Below the pieces are notes generated by a model that saw only the letters and a list, made by a program, of their open reading frames with translations, ran no database searches and had not been told where the DNA came from. Shown one piece after another: positions 11,640 to 21,391 of a stretch of 64,000 nt of DNA. Source of the DNA: Magicicada septendecula (Eukaryota; Arthropoda; Insecta; Hemiptera; Cicadidae). How positions within the stretch are numbered: position 1 is the stretch's first letter; the number at the start of each line of letters is the position of its first letter. Location: the NCBI GenBank assembly GCA_034769895.1, contig CM068373.1:440987080-441051079 (forward strand), given 5' to 3'. A program made the position numbers and the translations under genes.

Positions 11640-11800
11640 TATATATTATACCATATATAGTGACATCTAGTTACTAATCTGGAAATCTTGGGGCTCGATA
11701 CCTGGGGGCGCCGTAAAAGCAAGGTGTGTTTCATCCTTCAGGTTGAGTCAGACTGTGAAAATGATTACCTGGGATAACATCCTTGGATAACAATAGGTGG
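11640..11800 (+). repeat. Possible tRNA-derived SINE fragment
   Basis: GGGGCTCGATACCTGGG at about 11690-11706 resembles an RNA polymerase III B box within a tRNA T arm. The preceding 35 bases could be a decayed anticodon arm, followed by a body (CCTTCAGGTTGAGTC...) of unknown origin. No clean A box, A-rich tail or target duplication is visible. Confidence 0.3.
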
Positions 11801-13049
11801 CTGAAACAAGTGATGACATGATATCTGCTTCCTTGTACGCTGAATGGCTCACATAATGCAGCCTATCCTGCCTAACTCCTAGACCATGTAGGTGGTAAAA
11901 AAGGAGCCATCATTAATATAAAATGAACAAGAATGATCAGACAACATCTAGAAAAACCTCCTGTCTCCAACGTAGGAATTTTTCTTTGACCCCAAAAATT
12001 CAACCACCACTCCCAGTTTCCGAAGATGAGTGCAGATTTTTGGTATCTAAACATCAACAGAAAGTTGTTACGGTGCAGGTAGTGCAGCAAAAGGTTTCAG
12101 CAGCTGATGAAGTTTGCACATCATGTATGAGTTTTGAAAAAAAAAAATACATAAAGCGTTTCTGTTCAGCACACACTATTATGCGGTGTTTGTTATGGTT
12201 GTTAGAATTTTGTTTTGGAATCGCTGCACAGTATTCCTGATGGCTCCCCACAACTGTTTGACATAAGTATGCATATTGTTTTCAGCGGTACGTGCGACTA
12301 CTAGCCAGTCAGCCATAGTAGCTGACCAAGTCGTTTTTCCTTTTGGGGAAGACAGGTTTTTGCTACTTGTAAGTTATTTGTTAATGGCAGGCCCAAGTAT
12401 TGTACCTCGTTTATCCGCAACTTCAAAAGAAACAAGTAGACGGAGCTTTTTTTTCTTTGAAAAAATCACGTTAGCTGATTTGGTCCATTTGTTTTTAAGC
12501 CATTTGAGTGTGCGTTCTTGTGTACTGCTGTATCGTCAGCTGACGTTGCTACCTGCGTGTTTTTGGTTGTTGGGAAGTTGGTCGTGTGTAAGAGATCTCT
12601 TACACCTACTTAAGGTATCCCTCGATTTGGGGGGGGGGGACAAGTGCGTGTATACATCCAGATGATTTATAAAGAAACTGTGTTTGTTAAATAAGATTTA
12701 AAGAATAGAAATGATAAGAAAAATTGTTAAATTGTACACGTCTATGTTGCATTAAAAGAAATACATATAGAGTGAAAAAACTACAGTGGGTGATGCAACG
12801 GTTACAAAGAATTAGTAAAATAAACTTACATTCAGTCGTTGTAAGATTGTTTTAGAAGCTTATCAGAATTTCAGAGAACCTCAATTCGCTAGGCGCTAAG
12901 ACATTTCTACACTCTCAAAAAGTCTACCGGATTCGTCTAAATCGGTATTGAGAGAATATTATTTGTTTCCATTCCATTTGTATAGATACAGTATTATTGT
13001 TTATTAAGAATTCATAAATAGAAGCAACGTTAGTGAAGGATGTTTATAT
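11801..13049. other. No gene recognised; one G11 run
   Basis: Frames of 105 and 129 codons at 11923-12240 and 12276-12665 lack recognisable domains. The second follows an acceptor-like TTTTCAG at 12283, but its Leu/Phe-rich product looks random. G11 lies at 12629-12639. Confidence 0.4.
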
Positions 13050-14110
13050 CGGTTCTTGATGTTTGGTACGCAACAAACGTGTGTTGTGTTAACGGTTGTC
13101 GCCTACTACTCTACCACCCGTCTTACGTGACTCGGGCCGCGTTAACGCTATCAAAATAAGAACCAGAGTCGCTCTGTCTGGCTGTCGGGTCACTTGTTCA
13201 AACGCGCCGTGAATCACGTAGTGAAAGACAAATTATGTGTGATGAATCGAAGGAAACCCGTTGCGAGTTAATTTTATAAACAGACGAGTGAGTCTCGTGC
13301 ACGCGGCCTTGAACGAAAAGTGATAAGTCACTGTGATTCACCTGTGGACGACTAACATTAATTGGTAGCCCATGTTTTACTACTTTGATGACAATACGTA
13401 CACATAACTACACGTTTTCGAGTTCCATTTGTAGCGCGTTGAGGGTACTGGCATCATCCCTTTAGGCTGGGTCATGCGGGCCATTCGGCCTGCTAGGAGG
13501 AGTTGGCCAGCCGCCCGGATTGACTTCCACCGGCTGAGTCGACTCGGATTTTGGGAATACTGTATTACGCTTGTCCCACCAGCCGGTGCCATACCAACCA
13601 CGGCTATAAAGCCCCTTTATAGTTTGTAATATTATAAAAAAAATTACAGCGTTGTTTGCAAAAATGTTCATTCTTCATTTATCTACTTGTTTTTCGCTAA
13701 TTTATGATTCTTGGAAGGGTAGGAGCAGATAAAAAACACCATTCATATTAACCTCCATACGAACAGAAACTACGCGGGAAGCGAGCCGTAATACACGAAA
13801 CGTATTACCCTGTGTAAATATTAGTAGCGCGTGTCTGCGATATCATGGAATTTTGAGATTGCGATAGTATGAAGTTAATTTGTAAACAGAACAGAATGGG
13901 GCGCGCGCGCGCGTGCGCTAGCGTTGTTTCTGCCCAAGTGGGTTTAAAGAGTCGGCTCGCGTCCGTCTGGTGTAACGGTGCGAGGGGGACGAGTTCAGTA
14001 ACCTTGACTGCTGCTGCCAGTTGCGTGTGCGTGCGTACGTGCGTGGCGCTTATACTGGGGTAGTTGCCCCCACGATCAATGCGGCACTGGGCATCATCGC
14101 TCAGTCCGTT
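13050..14110. promoter_or_regulatory. CpG-rich island-like stretch, possible promoter or conserved non-coding region
   Basis: This kilobase is clearly richer in G+C and CpG than its surroundings: GGGCCGCGTTAACGC near 13135, a (GC)-rich run GGGGCGCGCGCGCGCGTGCG near 13899, and repeated ACGTGCGTG near 14030. Several frames stay open here, including a Gly/Pro/Trp-rich minus-strand frame (13671-13462, with YSRGWYGTGWW). GC-rich DNA has few stops by chance and no family is recognisable. A promoter or first exon of an unseen gene is a reasonable guess, no more. Confidence 0.3.
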
Positions 14111-15839
14111 TGTTTGTTTTGTACTCTCAGCTGTGACAAACAACAATATACAATTAATTGGTAGCATTTTTTGCAAGTACAGTAGAGAATTGTTTATTCG
14201 AAATAATAGCTGTCACCACTTTTCCGGACAAGTAATAATTGTTAACCCCCGACTTATTAGAAACGCCAAATTATTCGACATTTTTCTAAAGACTCTGCCA
14301 GAATAAATAAATTCAACAAAATTAAAACATTTTTCAGATAGCCTCATATAATAAAACCTACGAAATGGCGTCCTGTGTTCACAATTTTGTAAAACGTGTG
14401 TGTAGAGTAACATTTAAAAATATAAAAAACTTGTTGATGTATTTGTTACATTAAAATTGATGAACCTGTTCCGAAGGTACAGAAGTTGAAAGAAATATCC
14501 GCAGACCGAAAATTAAATTCTAAATTATATACTCAGTGATACTGGAGAGGCGAAGTGGATAAGTGTTTCACACCCGATTTATCAAAATCGGCCCAGCCGA
14601 TCACTGCCTGCTAGCTCATAAAGAAGCAAAACATTGTTGGGAGAAACATTGTCTTTCTTGGAGTTGTTAGACAACCAGAGCGAAAAGGTTTCATGAGATA
14701 TTTCTCTCCAGTCAAATAAATATTTCGTGAATGATGTATAAGAACATACTGTTACATTCTAATAATATTCTGTGTTACATTCTAAGAATATTCTATGTGT
14801 TATATACATAGAATACAGTCACTGTACTACAGTATAATATAAAAGTGTTTAAATCTCGACATACTGTATACAGTTCTTATCTCATTAATCTCTAGTAAAC
14901 ATTCGTGATTAAAATGAAACGACGTGTGTTTAACCCAAAAATAGTGTTGTTATTGGTATCCCAACTTACCCGACAACTTCGATGACCCCCAGTTTATACT
15001 GATTGGTAGCGTTTTGAGTTTCTTATTGCAGAGTTTTTCCTTCGTTTCAGCCACTGTGCGACACAGCAAGCATATTGCATATTAAAATCCGTACTTACCT
15101 GACATACAGTAGCGCTTCTCTTTGGCAAATAGGCCGAACGTAGGTGGTTTCTGTTTCAGGAAGACAGCACATTAGGGTTTTTATGAATTATTCAAAACGC
15201 GATTCGGAATGGAAACAAAATCAAATAATGATAGCACCGTTAGTCTTTGGACTGAAAACAAAGATGAATTGGCATATATGAGCTTGGAAGCAAAGGGAAG
15301 TTAAGAATAACTGCATATCTTTGACACAGTTTCGAATGAAAACTTCCAATTTTAGAGAAAATTTTGAGCCTGATAGATTGTGGCCAGTATCTTTCAAGTC
15401 TTTTACTCAAATAAATCGGATATTACTTTGATTTTTTTTTAATGAATTAATAGCTAGCAGAAATGGGTTACCTATTAATTTGTATAGATCTAATAACTCA
15501 AAGGAGCAGTATGGCTCCTGTTTGCCACCACATCTCACACACTCCGGATGCGAAATTTAGACTAAAAGAACAGTAAAATAAATGAGAAACTGAACTAGAA
15601 TCGAAACAGATAGTTGTACTGGCTTTCGGGGCGTGTGTATATCTTATGACTGTAAAATAAATGTTTGATATTTCAAAGTCCGAAGTGTGTTCAAAACATA
15701 GACTACTCGACTTCTTGAGTCAGCCGGGGTGTATAAAGCATGCTGCGCTATTGAGCGTCCCAAGCGACAGTAAACGGGCCAGTTGTTCGTGTCTCAAGAG
15801 TATAACTATAGTCAATCGATATAGTGAACACGTACACTA
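14111..15839. other. No gene recognised
   Basis: AT-rich sequence without a recognised gene or element. A TATAAA box at 15732-15737 lies in a locally GC-rich context, about 105 bases ahead of the small ORF described next. Confidence 0.4.
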
Positions 15840-15977
15840 ATGGTTCGGAGGGTTAGTGACAAAATAACAATGAAAGGTGTGAATGAATGTCGTGTGTGCT
15901 ACTGCAAACTTGGTAAAAACATTACAGACACATCCCAGTTGCTTAATCAAGCTGACGGAGAGGTCTGCTTAACCTGA
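15840..15977 (+). CDS. Short Cys-rich ORF downstream of a TATA box, unrecognised
   Basis: The 45-codon frame runs from ATG 15840 to TGA 15975. It contains NECRVCYCKLGK, a C-x2-C-x-C group of the kind that opens zinc-binding domains such as ZAD or THAP-like modules. The second pair of ligands that such a domain needs is not in frame. Past the stop, another frame reads ALHIKRVLAGDLCKSS, which could be the continuation of a decayed domain. TATAAA at 15732-15737 would suit a start of transcription near 15765. It may be a pseudogene or transposon piece. I cannot assign a function. Confidence 0.2.
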   Translation: MVRRVSDKITMKGVNECRVCYCKLGKNITDTSQLLNQADGEVCLT

Positions 15978-16301
15978 TTTAAGACTACAGAATTGTCTGT
16001 GAAGATCGCACTTCACATCAAGAGAGTTCTTGCTGGTGATTTGTGTAAGTCGTCGTTTGGCTGTCCTGAAACGTTGAATGTAGGTTCGGCGTAGGGTCTT
16101 GCCAACAAATTTTGGCGAAAAAACTTTCAGTTTTGTAGCATCAGAAAACTGCCTGTCAATGGAGACGGATTTCAGTCGGAATGAAATGTAAATAAGACTG
16201 GCAACAGCAATGATTCATCACACACCAAATATTCTTCAAGGTCTTCATTGTCACTGCTCTTGCACTTGCATGCTCCTGCGAATACACCTCAAGACTAAAG
16301 C

Positions 16302-17179
16302 CATTGTTGCCAGGTCGACCAAACAGTTTTCCCCCACATAGCTACTCAAAATTTCCCCGCTTTGGCATAAAAATCCCAAATACACTATGTGCGCCCCCTT
16401 AAATTTTAAAAAACCTGAGTAGGGTAAAGAATCCCTATATAGGCCTACTAAATAATGTTTAAATACTATTACAAGAATAAAGTATATATTCTGAATATTT
16501 TTGAAATCATTGTCTTGCACTTATTGTATGATAACCTACTATATTTACACAATTTTCTAATTGTTTAACTGGCCTAACTCGTATTTACAATCAGTCACAC
16601 CTATTTGTAGTTTCATTTGCTCAGTACATGTCCATCAGTGGATCATTTATAGTGAAATCAAAACAATATTTATTGTGGGCATTTTTTGTATGCAGTAGAC
16701 CGCCAGTGTTTGCTTGCAGTACCTAATTTATTTACGATTTTGGTGTTACTAAAGTTAATGGGACTGAAAATCCTCTCCACACACCCACTAATATGTGATA
16801 TAGTAAGTAGGCTATATATGCCACGTACAGAAGGAAAAGCTTCAGTATCATCTCTTTTTTTGTGTATTTCATGGCTTTCCAAGAGGTTAATAAACTTTCA
16901 TCAGCACTTGTGTAAATATTTGTATTCCGAAGGCGTCTCCATTCCCTAGATAAGTCTACAATGCCTACGTCAGCGCTTTTCTCAGAGGCTGCTGCTGCTG
17001 AAGCCAGTGACTGGATGTCATTAATTTTTTTTCCTATCAAGGAATTCCAAACGTTTGAGGCTTTGAACATGTTATTGCTGAAAGGACATCCCCGTAGATC
17101 CCCTATTTAGGAATTTCGAGCCTTCAAATTTTACCATTGTGCGGGAAAATCTGAGAAAATCCCATACCTGGCACTCCTG
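16302..17179 (-). mobile_element. Deleted hAT-family DNA transposon with decayed 8-bp target duplication
   Basis: The right end, read inward, is CAGGAGTGCCAGGT (17179 to 17166). The left end from 16302 is CATTGTTGCCAGGT, matching at 10 of 14 positions. The flanking octamers ACTAAAGC (16294-16301) and ATTAAAAC (17180-17187) match at 6 of 8, as expected of an old 8-bp hAT target duplication. The internal 880 bases hold only the C-terminal part of the transposase, so most of the element has been lost. Confidence 0.7.
16690..17090 (-). pseudogene. hAT-like transposase, C-terminal (dimerisation) region
   Basis: From high to low coordinates one frame reads SREWRRLRNTNIYTSADES, then LTSWKAMKYTKKE (17000-16860). 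Another frame carries on with FPSVRGIYSLLTISHISGCV and ERIFSPINFSNTKIVNKLGT (to about 16720). The order D/SxEWR, then LP..S...ERxFS...KxxNKL matches the hAT C-terminal dimerisation block shared by many animal hAT-like proteins. At least one frameshift separates the halves near 16830. The BED zinc finger and catalytic core are missing. This is a dead remnant. Confidence 0.75.
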
Positions 17180-17285
17180 ATTAAAACTCATAGCGGAATG
17201 GGGCAAATAACAATCTGTTGCCAAAAATTGTCGCTAAGCACGCTCAAAAACATATAGTGACACTCTGTCATAAACTTAGGTCCCT

Positions 17286-17600
17286 TATTTGAGCACACGA
17301 GTAATCAGATCAAATCATGTTTGGGAGTATGATGGTACACAACTATTGATGTATGCCAAATATAGCCATATTAAGAGGATTCAGACATTCCAAAACGAAG
17401 TTCTGCGGAACAGGGTCAATACTTCACTTAATTGCGATCTGCTCCATGATCTCGGTATTCGGATATTGCTAGAGAAATGGAAAGAATTGTCGTTAAGAAT
17501 TCAAAGTTTGCACAAACACGTCAGTGTCGACGTGGTCCGACACTTGGTTGACAAGCAGAATTTGATGAGAACAGATTCCTACTTATTGTTGAGTGTATAA
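17286..17600 (+). pseudogene. LINE (Jockey-like) reverse transcriptase C-terminal fragment
   Basis: The frame from 17289 contains HIKRIQTFQNEVLRNRVN, then LLHDLGIRILLEKWKELSLR. In Jockey-clade elements the tail after the polymerase reads K-I-Q-x-x-Q-N-K-x-L-R, then an L-H-x-x-L-G-(I/V) block. The match is clear in order and spacing. The frame ends at TAA 17598-17600, near the natural end of the ORF in such elements, but everything upstream, including the catalytic motifs, is missing. This is a 5'-truncated copy, as is normal for LINE insertion. No poly-A tail was identified. Confidence 0.7.
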
Positions 17601-18274
17601 TAGACAGTTTATTGGGTGTAATTTTAGAACGCCATTGGTTAAACTATCGACTTCAGAATGTGTTTATTTTAGAAAGAGATTAGTGAGTATTGCTTAAAAT
17701 TAGTTTTAATATGAAACTGATAACAGTAATACATGTTGAATACTTCAGTAATGTTGGATAAGTCATTACTGGGGTGTAGAATCTGTTCTGTTCAATCCAT
17801 CGTGTACCACAAGAACAGCAGGCCGGAGGCCACCTGCGCGGCAGCAAATAACGGGTGTCAGTGTCAGAGCTAATTGGCACCAAACCCTAATGAGAGAGAA
17901 AGCAGTAAACCTGTTGTTGGGTAGTTGCTAAATAATGTGGAGGGGAATGACTCGTTTCGGTGGATGGCCCGTAAAAGGTAAGCTTGCCTTTTCGCAGCCT
18001 GTAACGTGTCCTGTGTCTCAGTAATACATAATCACATTTTTCTTCGTGGGTTATTACTTAACCTAACGTTAGAGCAGCAGTAGGTAACCTTTTTATTAGC
18101 GAGACACATATGTGCTCTTAAGATGAAGACACCCTCTCCAGCACCTCACCTCTCAAGGTTTGATAGTAAAGACTCGCCAAAAAAATAATCCTTACTTTAA
18201 ACACACTTGTCCTAAGCGAGGCTTGAATTCACGTCCCATCAGTATTTAAATAATAAATATGTTACTTAGAAATG
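17601..18274. other. No gene recognised
   Basis: No domain or repeat seen. A short ATG frame at 17935-17977 (MWRGMTRFGGWPVK) runs into a donor-like AAG/GTAAGC but has no supporting acceptor or neighbour exon. Confidence 0.4.
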
Positions 18275-19124
18275 CAGGGTGTCCCGGGAGGAGAGGGAAA
18301 TAATTTGAGAAATGGTTCTATAGTGTAAAAGAAGAAAAAAAGTTCATATAAACATATGTCCGGAAACGCTTTGTAAGCGAGTTACGGCTAGCGAAAGATT
18401 TTGCCCGGGTTTCGGTTCCCCCGGGTAAATGAAGACTTTCTGAAATTCTGGGAAGGGGCGAATTCTGTTGTTTCTTATGGTTTTTGACCTGAAAAATCGA
18501 ATAAAACAGGTCGCAGAACTGTATCTCCCATAAGTTTCATGATATCCGACGTAAAACAGAAAAATCCTTGCCTAAAAACAAATTTTGGAAACAATTGGAA
18601 TTTTTTGTTGGTTTTTATTGACTTTATTTACACCATTTTTCTCAGAATTAAATTCTTTACCTAAACACATTTTTTTAGGTTAGAAGTACAATAACTTTGT
18701 TAAATGACTAATAAATGCATAAAAGTTAAAAACAAAACTTGTAAAGAATTTAATTCTGAGAAAAATGGTGTAAATAAAGTCAATAAAAATCAACAAAAAA
18801 TTCCAATTTTCCAAAATTTGTTTTTAGGCAAGGATTTTTCTGTTTTACGTCGGATATCATGAAACTTATGGGAGATACAGTTCTGCGACCTGTTTTATTC
18901 GATTTTTCAGGTCAAAAACCATAAGAAACAACAGAATTCGCCCCTTCCCAGAATTTCAGAAAGTCTTCATTTACCCGGGGGAACCGAAACCCGGGCAAAA
19001 TCTTTCGCTAGCCGTAACTCGCTTACAAAGCGTTTCCGGACATATGTTTATATGAACTTTTTTTCTTCTTTTACACTATAGAACCATTTCTCAAATTATT
19101 TCCCTCTCCTCCCGGGACACCCTG
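18275..19124. mobile_element. Foldback element, 850 bp, with two nearly identical 385-bp inverted arms
   Basis: The left arm (18275-18660) and right arm (18741-19124) are reverse complements with only a few differences, for example a 2-base indel and one substitution near the inner ends. They are separated by an 80-bp AT-rich loop. The outer ends are CAGGGTGTCCCGGGAGGAG and its complement. The right flank continues TATA, as in many insect repeats ending GGGACACCCTGTATA, but the left flank reads AAATG, so no clean target duplication is visible. It encodes no protein. It is a non-autonomous DNA transposon by structure, and the superfamily is unknown. Confidence 0.85.
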
Positions 19125-20301
19125 TATAACAACAGGCATGTTCTGTTTTTAAAATTTGAAACAGGTCACTCTTTCTTGTTCAGGTATTGTGAGAAAATTG
19201 TTTTTGAATACAGTTCCTTGATTTGTTGCCCAGACTTGAGAGATTCGATCAATAAATAAGTTTTTTATGTGCCCGAAGAAAAAAAAAAAAAAATTGGTCA
19301 AAGTAATAAGTCTGATTTTCTCTTTCTATGTTTCTTTACAGGTCCTTTAACTCTTCTCACGGATTTCTTGTCAACAGCGTTTTATTTTCTGTTAATTTAT
19401 TTTATTTTCTGTTTGTTTGTCGGTGAATACCCAAAGAGAATCGTAAAAATACAGTTTGCACTTAACTTCATAGAAGGATAATTGAGTTAGTTGTCTATCC
19501 TGAACAACGGATGGAAGACACGACAAGGTCAATAAGAAGAATAAGATAATCAGAAGTTCAGGAAAATAAGAAAAGAACGATACTTAGATGTATGGCATGA
19601 GAAGAAGGCAAATCTGCTATAAAGAATTGCAATGTTTGTAGAGAAACAAAAATGAAAAACGGTGGATTGACAAGGGAATGTTTGGAATTTGTAACGTTTA
19701 GTTATTCAACCCAGATCACTTTACGGTAACAGATTTGAACCACACGCACAGAGCTCGTGTCGGACACAACACACGCACGCACTGTTTGTATAGCCCAAAG
19801 CAAGCTGGCCACTACACCCAATTAATTAATGGTCGTTGAATGATATTTCAAGGACAGCGTAGTGCCAAACATGCGTGTATGTGCTCCGCCCCTTGCTAGT
19901 ATTAGAGTTATGTAGTTCGCGTTCGGAGACAGTAGTCTGACGAACCATTAATGTTACAGTTGTGTGGCAACAGATGAAAACTCAATACATTTTACGGCAA
20001 AAATAACACTGTCTGAAGTCACACGGTTTCGTAGTAGTTATAGGCGCGTGTAACCCACAGTATAAGGAAAGAGCCGTCACGTGACTGGAGAAATGGGTAT
20101 GCAACACGACAAATCTACGAGTATTGTGTATGTATGGGTTGTCGGGGGGTACGCCCACCCGGTTAGAATGATAACGTTCGAAAGCGTTTGCTGTCAGTTT
20201 TCATTCGCAATTTCAAACTTTGCCGAAACGTTCGGAATTTGTTCTCAGTTGCGCCGCATTGTCTCTGTGCACCTACCACAGTGTTAAGGTGAGATTGTTT
20301 T
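19125..20301. other. No gene recognised
   Basis: AT-rich, then a moderately CpG-rich part near 19700-20290. Small frames only (for example 19269-19481, 20081-20287), without motifs. Confidence 0.45.
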
Positions 20302-21391
20302 ACTTCCATGTTCCTTAAGGAAATGGAAGTATGGTGATGGCAAAAAAAATCGTGTTCGAGATTATTGCAGATTCTGATTGTACTACACCCAAAACATGAA
20401 AAAAGTCGTTTTTCGAAAAGTGTCTTGTGTGTCTCTAGATTTTTTCTATGGCAAACGATAACGGCCGCAAATTCAAACAGAATCAGATAATGTTTTGCAT
20501 ACAGCCCTGATTTGTAGAGTTCTCAGGACCTATTGTTTTTGGTGAAGATCGGTTAAGGGAAAGGGGTAGTTTACCTGCAACGTTTTATGTTTTAACAAGG
20601 GTATTTTCTATGGCAAACGATAACAGCCGCAAATAACAGAATCAAATAATGTTTTGCATGCAGCCCTGAATTGTAGAGTTCTCAGGACCTATTGCTTTTG
20701 GTGAAGATCGGTTAAGGGAAAGGGGTAGTTTATCTGCAACGTTTTATGTTTTAAAAGGGTATTTTCTATGGCAAACGATAACAGCCGCAAATTCAAACAG
20801 AATCAAATAATGTTTTGCATGCATCTCTAAATTGTAGAGAACGCAAGGCCTGTTGATTTTGGTGAAGATCGGTTACGGGAAAAGGGTAGTTTACCTGAAA
20901 CATTTTTTGTTGTAACAAGAGTAAAGTACTTAATTTTGATAAATAAAGTATCCTGATAAGAAGATCTTAATAATCCACTGTAGAAACGTAGATGAAATAT
21001 CTATAAAAGAAGAGGCTAGTTGAACGGGGTGGGGGTAATTTTCTATAAATGAAAATTATAGTTGAAGGGGGAGGGGACAGTTTTTATATGTGTATTACGT
21101 TATCGGCAACAACGTAGTAGTTTGTTGTTAAAATTCCTTCCCGGGCTGTTTGGCCGTAGTCCAATGTTTTCTGCAAAACCAGACGTTTCGGCAGTGCCGT
21201 CGACTGCCATCGTCAGTGAAAATCGAGTGCGATAACGTGTGGTGGTATACGTTAGTGACCACAATACTGTGGTTAAGGCTGAAGCAATAAGTGGAAAGTA
21301 GTAGTTTCTATGGAAACATTTCATTTCGTAAATGATTTTAAATATAAATCTTAGAACATGGAAGTCATGTATGGTTCTCCATACCGATATT
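20302..21391 (+). mobile_element. Pearl/Helentron-like tandem-repeat element, copy a (degenerate)
   Basis: The head ACTTCCATGTTCCTTAAGGA (palindromic) at 20302 is followed by GTGATGGCAAAAAAAATCG, a short TGTGTGTC remnant and three ~158-bp monomers starting near 20447, 20609 and 20767 (each TATGGCAAACGATAAC). The tail ends TATGGTTCTCCATACCGATA at about 21391. The segment between the last monomer and the tail differs from the other copies. It also resembles 53550-53610, and it carries the mini-element at 21124-21297. Compared with the copies at 46862, 48567, 59084 and 60587 the monomers are more diverged, so this is probably the oldest copy. Confidence 0.75.
21124..21297 (-). mobile_element. 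174-bp mini-element with 10-bp target duplication and hammerhead-like core (E2)
   Basis: GTAGTAGTTT occurs at 21114-21123 and 21298-21307, flanking 174 bases. The related segment near 53553-53610 shows the same flanks joined without the insert (an empty site). On the minus strand the order is CCTTAACCACAGTATTGTGG, then CTGACGATGGCAGT, a 7-base loop, ACTGCCGAAACG, then CGGCCAAACAGCCC. The GGCAGT/ACTGCC hairpin is perfect. The same order occurs in each half of the element at 52427-52794. Confidence 0.75.

Noticed and set aside
12276-12665. 129-codon ORF after an acceptor-like TTTTCAG
   Set aside because: The product is Leu/Phe/Ser-rich without domain or repeat structure, and no neighbouring exon was found.
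13380-13671. Two minus-strand frames in GC-rich DNA with Gly/Pro/Trp-rich products
   Set aside because: Stops are scarce in GC-rich DNA, so open frames are expected. No family is recognisable.
17935-17977. Short ATG frame (MWRGMTRFGGWPVK) running into AAG/GTAAGC
   Set aside because: No upstream promoter or following exon is recognisable, and a donor-like site after a 14-codon frame is common by chance.
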